A stretch of 64,000 nt of DNA from Polydactylus sextarius (lineage: Eukaryota > Chordata > Actinopteri > Polynemidae): the NCBI GenBank assembly GCA_016801845.1, contig CM028906.1:3162001-3226000 (forward strand), read 5' to 3'. The position numbers were made by a program, and so were the translations under genes. Positions 13,860 to 23,743 of the stretch are shown one piece after another. A model generated the notes under the pieces. The model was not told where the DNA came from. It saw only the letters and a program-made list of their open reading frames with translations, and searched no databases. Each line of letters opens with the position of its first letter. Positions within the stretch are counted from its first letter, which is position 1.

Positions 13860-14330
13860 GTGTCTTTATTTGGATATTTTCATTAGTACACTTCCATGTA
13901 CTATACTATGTACACTATATGCTTACTTACTTGTAAAGTGCTTACAAATTTCGACAGGGTAGTGCTGTCTGAAATTGTTGTGCACTTACTGGAAAGGACG
14001 ATTATGTCTTCTTCTTCTCATTTTTAATGATGAATTTAAAGCCACCCACCAAGATATCTGCCGGCTTGTTTTCAATTATAATCAAGAATGAAAGCCTTAC
14101 CCCCCACACACCCCACCCCCTTTTCACTATGTAGCCAAGATGGCGCTCATTGAGAAGTGTCTATCGTTCCACACTCAACTTTTTGACCATAATGAGTGAA
14201 ACCATCCAGATTAACAATACACTGCATTTTGTCACACTTCAGTGTCATGTGACATTTGTGACATCAGTGTGAATGCACTTACACACTCAAAATAGTAAGT
14301 GTAAGTATGGAAGTATGCAAATTGAGACAC
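13860..14330. mobile_element. MITE-like element with imperfect terminal inverted repeats
   Basis: The left end GTGTCTTTATTTGGATA (13860-13876) matches the reverse complement of the right end (GTGTCTCAATTTGCATA, 14330-14314) with three mismatches. The inner parts share TACTTCCAT and TACACTTAC-type words. An AAGATGGCGC lies at 14137-14146. The interior has no coding sequence. Confidence 0.55.
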
Positions 14331-14489
14331 ACAGGAAATCAGCAGTACACATCGCTTGCTTTGTGTTGGCCTTTGTATTGGAACTGTGCCAGAAGGTGAA
14401 GCTGGTTGATTTACCAGTCGAGCCATGTTTTGTGTAGGGACCAAAAGAATTAGACTGTGGATGTGGCAGTGGAAGTGGCTAAAATGAGG

Positions 14490-14765
14490 CACAGAGCTGT
14501 TGCTCCTTAATGTTGAAAGGACCCCATTGAGGTGGTCCACATCAGATCAGGATGCCTCCTTAGAGCTTACCATTGGAGGTTTTCTAAATACAACCAACTG
14601 GCAGGAGATTTTGGGTAGACTTATAACATACTGGAAAGTCTGGAAACACCTTGCGATTGTCCAGGAAGAGCTGGAAAGTATTGTTGGGGAGACACATTTG
14701 TACTACCCTTCTTGATCTGCTGTTGATGCAAACCAACCTTGAAAATGGATGGATAGATGATTGAT
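14490..14765 (+). mobile_element. RTE-like LINE 3' end, plus strand
   Basis: The segment holds TTGAGGTGGTCCACATCAGA, GATCAGGATGCCTCC, GGAGGTTTTCTAAATACAAC, GTCCAGGAAGAGCTGGAAAG and a GGATGGATAGATGATTG tail. Restoring shifts is not needed to see the family's LRWFGHLIRMPP...LEVF...GRR C-terminus in pieces. The 71-codon frame here is a shifted reading of that end, not a gene. Confidence 0.75.
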
Positions 14766-15729
14766 GTTAAGTTAGATGAGACAAGAAAAAACTGGAATCC
14801 AACACTGAAATCTGCTTTTCTTATTCTACTGATTGGCCGGCATAGTATTTTCAAACATTCCTAAACTGTAACCAAATGGAAATGATTGAATGCTTGGTTT
14901 CCCAACGTTAATGAAGTAGCAGTTTAAATCCAAACCACCATGTTTCACTGAAATTGACTGCATTGTTTTTGTGCCTAAACCTAACCGAACCTTCACCACA
15001 ATGAAGCAAGATCAAGGAACTGTTTAATCTTTGATACAGTTATTGTTCCGTTGATGTTGGCCCCAGATCAGACAAAGTTTATATCGTACATACATGTCAT
15101 TCTGGAATACATGGACTAACAGCTATTTAATTTAACAACAAACACACACACAAAAAACTCACACCTACACAGCTCTGTCAATCTGTCAACGCAGCACTCA
15201 GCCTTCAATAACATTGAATTTCTGTTCTTCTCTGAGAGGTGTTGATTCATATCTTTTCACAGCCTGTAATTTGGAGTATTGTTGTGTTTGATTCAAATGA
15301 TAAGATGTTCACTGTGTAATTGGGATGAAATAAAAGTGCAGATGAAAGACTTGTGATATTTTCTCTGACTGACTTATCTTGCATCACACTTTTTATCATG
15401 CTGATCAAGAGTAAAAAAACAGGGAAAACCATCGACTCCATGGAGGTGAACTTGAACCATTGACATCAACTTAAAAAATGCTAGTTCTACCCTTTAAAGA
15501 GAGTCAGTGCTTTAAGCTCAGTGATCCATAACATGATGTGACATGACATTCTCTCTCACTCCTAAATAAAAGCTCCTCAGTGTTTTGTTACAGGTCAGTC
15601 CACACTTGAATAACCCATTTCCAGGGGAGAAGGGGAGATCCACCTTCTCCCTCCGTGTGCCTCTTGAGCAAAGAAAAAAACACAACTACTAACTAAGCTC
15701 AAGTGGCTCTTTGACAGCAAACCACAGCC
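14766..15729. other. Non-coding stretch between LINE ends
   Basis: No recognisable gene, RNA or repeat. Confidence 0.5.
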
Positions 15730-15890
15730 TGCTTCTTTTTCAAATCAAGCGTCCTAATTAGTGTCTTTAAATGAATGCGGATCCTCATGCACGGCGCCAT
15801 ATGCAGGACTGAATATTCATGCGGGCACTGAGCCGGCTGTCCCCGCTCCGGCCCAAACGCCGTGTTTCTCATGTCCTCATTATTCTGACA
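15730..15890. promoter_or_regulatory. Candidate conserved non-coding element with CpGs
   Basis: CCTAATTAGTG, ATGCACGGCGCCATATGC, CTGAATATTCATGCGGGC and CCCCGCTCCGGCCC lie together in a CpG-containing, non-repetitive patch within AT-rich DNA. The frames crossing it have no family signature. Confidence 0.25.
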
Positions 15891-16149
15891 CACTGACAAA
15901 AAGCAACAAGGGAAAGAACAAGAAGGAGAGAGCAAAGTCAGTCTCTAAGAATAAAAAAAAAAGTTCACTCCAAACTTATGACAGCAGGAAAGGAGAAATT
16001 ATATTCTTTTTACCATCTGTACCAAACTGGGGACGTCAGTATTTAGCTGATAACAAATCTCAAAAAGAGGCTGAGTATAAAACCGACAATCGTTAATCAA
16101 TAATCATCAATATCTTTGCTGCTGGACAAATCATGGTTTTCATGTTTCA

Positions 16150-16430
16150 TGCTCAACATGCATCCATCCATTGTCAGTCACTTATCTGACTTGCTGCCAC
16201 TGTGACCAGACATCACAGGTAGTCCTTGTGTCCCTCTGCAACACTTTCCAGCTCCCTCTGGAGGATCATGAGCTGCTCCTAGGTTAGATGAGATATATAA
16301 TCTCTCCAGCATGTTTTGGATCTACCCCAAGGTCTCAGGCACCATTTGGATGTACCCAAAAAACCTTCATCAGGAGGTGCCGAGGGGGAATCATGACCAG
16401 ACGGTTGAACCACTAGCTCTTTCCAATGCA
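16150..16430 (-). mobile_element. RTE-like LINE 3' end, minus strand (third copy)
   Basis: CATCCATCCATTGTCAGTCA (tail), CAGCTCCCTCTGGAGGATCA, TTAGATGAGATATATAATCT, CATTTGGATGTACCCA and ATCATGACCAGACGGTTGAA match the copy at 10085-10420 in the same order and orientation. It encodes no intact protein. Confidence 0.75.
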
Positions 16431-16937
16431 AATGAAAGGAGAAATGTGTCAAAAGAGATTTTCCGACCTCCTAGTTTTCCACTCATCAGAATCAGAAAAA
16501 GTCTTCCTGTCTTCAACATCTGAATGTGGAAGACGGGGAACCACTTAAGAAATTAAAAAAACAGTGCCAGTGTTATTTACAGTACCAATATGTCCTATAA
16601 ATCAGAGCAACGCCTCATATACAAAAAAAAAAAAAAAAAAAAAAAAGGCAATCATGAGTAATGCAGCTGAACACTTAGCCAGCCATTGATTTCAGTTCCC
16701 CATATCTCAGAGGTATATTGGTCAAAGTTACAGTATGCCATTGTGGTGATTCATAGCAGTTTCAGGTCAAGCCTCATCTTAAGTTTCACAGTCACGAGAT
16801 ATGAAATAAAACGATGAAGATTCACTGAGCTGCAAAAATAATTTGGTTTCTAGCTTTATAAAAAAAGTTTCATGTTTGGCACATTTTGAAGAATAATTTG
16901 GTCAGTCTCCAGGTTCAGCGTCTTGCTCATCATCATC

Positions 16938-17240
16938 AGGCCTGTATTATGAAGCAGGATTTGTTCTTATCGCGGTAACTTCAGGTTTAACTCTGGGTTT
17001 TCCGTCCTGCGAAGGTGGTTCACTTCTTACCGGGCTACGTCTCCATGGTAACTTACGCTGAATGGCTAACTTGCTCCGGAGCAGGTTATGTTCCAGATCA
17101 GAGATCGACGCCTATAAAATCCCTGCCTTCCGACTAATCAATGCTCTTGAAAATGTCTTGTCCTTTTATTGAAGATGTGTGGATTGAGAGAGGGTCTATG
17201 AGGAGAACCGGGGTTTTTAGAGACAGGCAAGATTATTAAT
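16938..17240 (+). mobile_element. PIF/Harbinger-type 5' fragment with transposase N-terminus
   Basis: The block begins with a CCTGTATTATGAAGCAGG end like that of fish Harbinger elements, and has CTCCATGGTAACTTACGCTG and CTCCGGAGCAGGTTATG further in. A TATA-like CTATAAAAT lies at 17112-17120. It is followed by an ATG at 17153 and a 28-codon frame (MSCPFIEDVWIERG then RTGVFRDRQD) closed by TAA at 17237-17239. This resembles the MACPFLEDP...RRERVFRDR start of fish Harbinger transposases. The rest of the gene is missing, so it is a truncated copy. It differs from the element at 23744-25985. Confidence 0.6.
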
Positions 17241-18594
17241 TGGAGCGTGTCACTTAAATATCTGTGATCTCCTCAAACAGCACGTTGTCAGTGACACAGC
17301 GCAGTTGAGCGCTGACTGTCCCTCCAAAACCTGTTTGTATTGCTAGATTCCTGTACTTGTCTTTTTATCTTGTTTTTTTGTGTGTTTGTTCAGGATTATT
17401 CCTCTCTGTCCATTTTGCCTCACCCAGCCTGCCATTCTTTTTGCAGAGTGTCCTGCAGAGAATCTGCTGTCCTCAGCCGAGCTTTTGTTTGTTTCTTTTC
17501 GATTTTTGTTGGGAATTTTTCCGGCCAGGCTGCTCACAGACTGGCCTTCTATTTTTTCACTCTGTTCTCAGTGGGGTTTTTTGTTGCCAGATTTTTGGTT
17601 AATAAACTGTATTTCCCTATTCCTCAAACTCTCTGTGTCTGCCTTTTGGTCTACAAATCAGTTGGGATAAAGGGTAACACACTTGGTTATTACTATCATA
17701 GTTTTGAGCATTATCCAAATCAGTTATGATTTGTTTGTGCAAGAATTCAGTGGCAAATGAGCTGCAGACACATTCACAAGTGTCTGCAGCTCATTTGGTC
17801 AATATGGTGTCAGCCATTCAAAGTAGATTTTTCATTCCATTCTTTAAGCAAGACTCTGAACTCCCAATTGCTTCCCAAAATGTAAGTCATGTTGCATAAA
17901 AAGCTAAATTAAAGGGATATATTCCAAGATGGAAGCAATGGACACATGTTCAACTGCATCAATGGAAGTGATCAAGATGCCTCAGAATGCAATAGGATAG
18001 ACCTAAGAGCAGAGAAGCATGTGCTATAGAGCAGAGCAACAAAATGGAAAAGCTCTGATGGTGTGGTCTAAAATGTGGGAATGTGCTGTTTTTGTCACCA
18101 ATACCAAAACCAAAACCTACCTTATGTTAGAATAAAAGCTTGTGACTGAGGCAATATGTCTTAAGATGGATGGAAATCTGCAGGTTTTTAGGCTGTTTTA
18201 AACTATTTTGCTTTTATTTGTTAATATGTATGTGTAGCATATTGATGTAAGATTATATAAATGACTCTAATTTACCTTTTGAATTGTTGGCAGTACGTAT
18301 GCAATACTACTGAGAAGCACTGGAGTGTTTTGCTGACACTTCGTCTCCAAAAGCTGTTTGTCTCAACAAGCAAAAATGTCACAGATTTCCAGGCACATAA
18401 GAAAACCTTGTCTTTAGAAATTAATACTGCTGTGTCATGGCTCTCTTTATTACTGTGCAGATAATGAGACCCTCCTCCTCCTGTGTAAAGTGTATGACGG
18501 GTATTTTAATTGGTACTGAGAAAGCAAAGTGGGTTGTTTAGTGAAATAGCTGCGGTTGGCACTTTCTTTAACAGAATGTGAACATTTGTTTCAG
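17241..18594. other. Non-coding stretch
   Basis: The T-rich zone at 17340-17650 ends with AATAAACTG and CTGTGTCTGCCTTTTGGTCT, which look like the polyadenylated end of an unidentified repeat. The three overlapping frames there are low-complexity by-products. The perfect hairpin at 17754-17797 follows. Confidence 0.45.
17754..17797. repeat. Perfect 18-bp inverted repeat with 8-nt loop
   Basis: CAAATGAGCTGCAGACAC (17754-17771) is exactly complementary to 17780-17797, with ATTCACAA between them. No other transposon signature is seen at the hairpin itself. Confidence 0.9.
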
Positions 18595-18677
18595 GAGTCA
18601 GAACGGCAACGTCAACAGAACAGCGGTGCTGTGGCAAGTCAATGGAGAGGCAGCAACAGTGGTGGTAACAAGCGAAG
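18595..18677 (+). other. Candidate internal exon (83 nt) with good splice borders
   Basis: The segment is preceded by a pyrimidine-rich tract ending tttgtttcag and followed by AAG|GTGAGTG, a near-consensus donor. Two of the three frames are open throughout. Frame 1 is Gln/Ser/Asn/Gly/Arg-rich (starting ESERQRQQNSGAV). Frame 2 reads SQNGNVNRTAVLWQVNGE onward. Neither is a family I recognise, and I found no partner exon that fixes the frame. It could be coding, an alternative exon, a non-coding RNA exon or chance. Confidence 0.3.
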
Positions 18678-18764
18678 GTGAGTGCGTGCGCGCATGTGTG
18701 TGTGTGTGAGAGAATGTACAGTTGAAATAATTTGATGAGTGCTTCTACTGGAGGAGGAATGCAA

Positions 18765-18900
18765 GGTGAAGAATGATGAGTGGAGCAACATCAGTGGCTG
18801 ACAGCGCTGCTGCGCGTCTGCTCAGGCTTCAACACCTCCAACAGCCTCCTGCTTGGATGAGCTCTGAGCTCTCCAAGGTCAGGAGAGCTCTGTCATTCAA
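18765..18900 (+). other. CpG-containing, GC-richer block after the candidate exon
   Basis: This stretch contains GCGCTGCTGCGCGTC and an open frame from an ATG at 18773 ending in a (TG)n tract, so the longer frame there is an artefact. The segment around 18800-18879 ends CTCCAAG|gtcagg, a weak donor. It may be a second exon of the same unit or ordinary non-coding DNA. Confidence 0.2.
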
Positions 18901-19097
18901 CACCACACACTCTCTCTTTCTTTCTGTGTATGTGTGTGTGATGTGGGGGAAGGGAAGGGTGAAGGCAGGTGGAAGGGACATGTGTGCAAGAGCAAACACA
19001 AGCTTAGACGTGTGTGTTTGTGTATTAGTTGCTGTGGTAACTGCAACAGACAGTAACAACAATAGAGACAGTAGAGTTTGTACTGTATTTCTTCGAG

Positions 19098-19098
<1 letters not shown>

Positions 19099-19131
<33 letters not shown>
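19099..19131. repeat. (TG)n microsatellite
   Basis: About 16 TG units. It makes long false frames on both strands between 18770 and 19220. Confidence 0.95.
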
Positions 19132-19134
<3 letters not shown>

Positions 19135-19789
19135 GTCAGAATATTCACCAACTCTGACAGGCTCCACTACAGATCTGAATCATCAGTATGTCAAAACACT
19201 GCATCAGTATCATGATTGACAGTTGATATTAAAAAAAAAAAAAAAAAAACATAAATCAGTCCAACCAAGCATGTGAATTTTGAATTGACAAAAGTATAAG
19301 ATGACATTAAAAAAAATGTTTGCAAACAACATGTTTACTTTAATGGAATGGTACATTCAATTAATTAGATGAAGCTGAACATATTGTAAACCTCCCATTA
19401 ATACATGTCAGGTTTCACTTTATGGGATCAATGTGGCATAGGTCAAACACTAACACAAGATTACAGATACAGATTTTGAAACAAGAAGCTAAGATGTGTT
19501 ACACATTTTGGTAGATGTCATCAATTTAACTGGAATTACTGCTTTTGATGGCAAAATAAAAAAAAAAATGATGGCAAATTTAATCAGACTGACTTCCATG
19601 ACCTTGTCCACAAAGAGGATTTCAACACACAACATACATTGTATTCATTTCGATACAACTTTGTGTGTTTTATTCAACTTTAAAGACCAAAAAGTGTTCT
19701 TGCATCTTCACTAATTGTAGTGAACAGTGATTTTTGACCAGGGACACAAAATTGTTTAACACAAATGAACACAACGTGAGAAACCTTTG

Positions 19790-20410
19790 ACTTTTGACCA
19801 CCAACATATATATGGTTAATCTTTGAAGCCAAGTGAATATTTTTTTTTTTTTTTTTTTACCAAATTTAGAATTATTCCCTTGTACTATTCTGTAATATAC
19901 TGATCACAAAACCAAAAATGTGTTTTGAAGTTATAGTACCTGTGAACTTTCTACACCAAAATCCAAGTCAAGTGAACATGTAGCAATTCTGATAGTATTC
20001 CTTAATATATAATATTAATATTAATATAATATTTTTGAGGTTAAAACCCTTTTTTTGCGAGGTAACAAGGATTTTACTATTAAAATTTAATCACTTAATC
20101 TTCAAGTCCAAGTGACAATTTCTGTGTAATGTGAACACATTCCCTAAAGTGTTCCTATGAGATAGCAGTGACAAGGCCAAAAACATATTTTGTGAGGTCA
20201 CAGAGATGAGTCCAAATGAACATTTGTACCATATTTGAAGGAATTACCCCAAAGCATTGGAGAACACTATGTTTTGAGAGGTCATAGTAACCTTTATCTT
20301 TGACCTTTATTCATCAAAATCCTTAATCCTTGTATCCAAGTGAACATTAGTAACAAAAAAAAAAAAAAAAAATCCCCTCATGGGGCTCCTGAGATATTGT
20401 GTTCACAAGA
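19790..20410. repeat. Degenerate tandem units of the AGGTCA-rich repeat
   Basis: The motif CCAAGTGAA and close variants recurs at about 19829, 19963, 20106, 20210 and 20335, spaced 105-145 bp. Each is followed by a decayed version of the same unit (caccaaatt...ttccct...gttcctgag). AGGTCA/TGACCT half-sites lie between the units. Two poly-A/T runs interrupt it. Confidence 0.5.
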
Positions 20411-23400
20411 AAGGGATGGAGCTACATCTCAGCTACATCTGTGTCTACTGAGCCATCAGTTTCTCAGTTTGCTCAGTGAGGAGCTGTTAGCCATTACTTT
20501 CTAAGAAAGAACATGTCTGTATGGGAATAGTGACTTGCATTTATTCATTTTCTGGGAATCAGACGGGCAGATCAATGCCACTCTCACATCTGCATGTCAA
20601 ATATGAAGCAGGACACAGTTGGTGAATTGTATTATGTTTCTCCACAGACCATGTACAGACCATGAAACTCTTACAGTAATCATAACCCAGATTCTGAATA
20701 TTTGGATTCTTTCTCCATAATTATTGTCCATCTGAAGCTGCACATCCACACTTGACTTGTCTGGAAAAAGTTTGACCTATTAATTATATGCATTTTTGAG
20801 AGGAGCTGAATCTAATCATAACTTTTGCTTTTAACTGTAAAACTTTCCTGTTCCTGCGCGTCTGTTTGTCTGTCCCAGATAAGATGCTTCCTGCTGTGGA
20901 GGATTCCACCAGCTAAACACTGGCTCTCTTTCCTTCGTCTCCACCAAAACTCGCCCTGCTGTCTACTGTGAGAGTTTGGGGAGACAGTGGTTTGGCCCGG
21001 AGACATAATCCTTCCAATGTCCGTCATTCTGCCCTCCTCTTCTCTTGTCATCATGCTGGAGGGTCTCCAGTCCATATTTGAGGAGTCCTCACCTCCCTTG
21101 TTCTTTTTCTTCTGATAATTCCCTCTTTGCTACTGGCTTTCTCTCCTCTCTAAATGCCTCTCATTTCACAGCATTGCAGTGCTAGTGGACTGGATACAAA
21201 GGATTGTTTAAATTGAGTGTTACCTGTATGGTGCTTGTTGATGTTTATTTCCTGCTTGTAAGAGTCTTATGTACACTTCTGAAGTTTTTATATTCAGAGC
21301 CAGTGATCGCCTATTCCACTCTCAAATTTCCTCCAAACTGCCTCACCACCCTCCTTGTCTTTCCCCATCTCATTATCTTTTTGCGGTCTTACAGGAAACA
21401 ATTGCCTCTGTGGTGGTTTTTGCCATCTGATTGACTAATGAGAGGAAATGAGAGTTTATCTGCTTCACAGACAGACAAGCGAGAGAAGAATCAACTTTCT
21501 CGACCTCAAACAGGAAAACAAAACAAAGTTAGTTTAACCTGTTTCCGAGGCCCAGAGACACCACTAATAACTGTGTGGGTTGTTGTATCCATGCAGACGA
21601 ATATAAAAGATCAAATAGGTGAAAAAAGTGAAGATTTTCATTTGTATCCACATGTATTGTAGGTTCTTGATCAGCAATATATGACGGTGTTATCCAACCA
21701 TAGAGATAAGGCGAAGTCAGGCTAATGTGTCTGCTGTCTGCCTGTGCTCTGACCTCGAGTAGATCATGTGGAGCCCAGCTCTGGCACGTACATGGCTGCC
21801 AGATTTAAAGACATGTTAAAGGCCTGGACTTCTGCTGATATGGTTGGAAAAGAGAGTTGCGTTAAGAGCACCTGGGGCAGTTTTGGGTTGGTGTCCGATC
21901 TGATAACTGCCCCAGTGTGTCTGGCACATCATTCATCACGAGTCTGGCATGTGGAACCAGGATTGCTGTATCAAGACTACTGTTTGGCCAAATAAATTTG
22001 GCATCTTGGCTGTAAGGTAGCAATGGCTGCTTGAGTACTGTGACACACTTTCTTTTAAGAATGCTCTATGCAAGCTGGGATTAAGCATTGGAATCAAATT
22101 TGAATAAAGACAGACCAAATGTGTGTATTGCGGCTGACTATGCAACAACTAAGGTGCATCTCCTGACATTGTATCCCAACAGTAGTAGATATATGGTCGT
22201 GTGCTGCTTAAGTTTATGATTGTGTGCTTGGTTGATGTAACAATTTCCATAAGATTAGAGGACCTTCATGGTTTTGAAAGGTTCTTAGATAAAAACAAAT
22301 TATATAGACTATTAGTTTTGACCAGGAAACAAATCCAAGTTTCCTGAGTAGAAGGACTCTGATTTGTTAACTCTTCCATTCACCCTAACGCTGCCTCCAA
22401 AAGCAGCTTTGTTAGTCTTTACACCAAGTCACCTGACTTCTGTGTTTACTTGTCATAATTACGGTACACACCAGAGCTGTAACAATAAAAAATTATCAAA
22501 ATAAGCTCCATATACGGTTGTTCGGTTTCTACCCTCTGATATGACACGACCTGGCATACTAGACCTCTATTCTCATTCATAAACATGTTGATTGTAACTG
22601 TGATGGCATATCAGACCTTCATCACCATAGTTACAGTCAGAATCACTCAGTCAAGCATGTGGAACAGTTATGGTTTGTGGCATAGGTGTTTATATAATAC
22701 ATCGATGTGTGAATACAAATGTTCATTTGCTTTTCTAACTATCACATCACAGATTAAAATACTGTGTGACAATACTGTGTGGCAGACGATGTGCTAGTTG
22801 TAGAGGAAATCCCCAATTGGTAAATCAGTGTCACTAATGTTACAGAATAACATGTGATATTTATTTGAATTACAGTCTCTCTCTAAATCCAGTCAATCCA
22901 GGTTACATTTGCAGAACTATTTGGCACAAGCCCTGACCGTCACCTCTGTCAACTTCTCTCCACATAGCTGCACTTATTTCACGTTTGCACATTTCTCCCT
23001 GCGGCATATTTCTTTTGTTTTACGGTTGTTCGTGTGACAATTTTAAAACCTTGGCACCCACAGAAGAGGCATAAAGATCCAGTGACCTCACACTAATATG
23101 AACACTGACAAATGAGTAACGGTCAGAAAATTCTACTTTGTCACTTTACAAAAGGGACTAATAAAGACAGCAAATAAAATGGAGGTGCATTGGAACTGAG
23201 TGCCTGCTCTAAATAATCTCCACTGGCCCCATGTGGTAGATTTAAACTAATAGAATAAGTGACTCTGCTTTTCATGTGCAACGCAGGCCTAATGTAATTT
23301 CTGCTCTCACTTTGATTATCACAGTGATTCAATTTATGTGTTTACTTGCATATCACAAAGAACATTTTCTTAATATTCCCAATTTCATGCACTCTTCTGT

Positions 23401-23743
23401 AATGTGATTAGTGGTCGAACACATTTACATCCTACCTAAGTGGCTGTGCTCAAAGATTGAGTTAAAATTGAAATTAATTATATTCATACCAATCCTGTGA
23501 TATTTGTCAGTCACTGAAACCATGACAACTGAATGTAAACAATGGTCATTAGCTGAAATAACATCTTCTATTAAGTTTATTGAGGAAATACAATAACCTT
23601 AATAAAATTTGTTAATTAGAACTAGATGAATGATGTTTATATGTACATACAGTCAGTATGCAGCACAGTTTGTGCATCACGCTGATGATACTAATTAGAA
23701 AGCAAAATTTAAATGAAGATGCTTACTCAACACATGTAGATGT
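20411..23743. other. Non-coding stretch
   Basis: A GC-richer, non-repetitive patch lies at 20850-21080. At 21852-21907 CTGGGGCAGTT and AACTGCCCCAG form an 11-bp inverted repeat. The 75-codon frame at 21768-21995 starts with GTG and has no domain. Nothing else is recognised. Confidence 0.5.

Noticed and set aside
17340..17729. 129-codon frame and two overlapping frames, Cys/Phe-rich
   Set aside because: They lie in a T-rich repeat-like zone and all three frames are open for compositional reasons.
18773..19219. 148-codon plus-strand frame
   Set aside because: Its length comes from the (TG)n repeat (VCVCVC run) and from low-complexity sequence.
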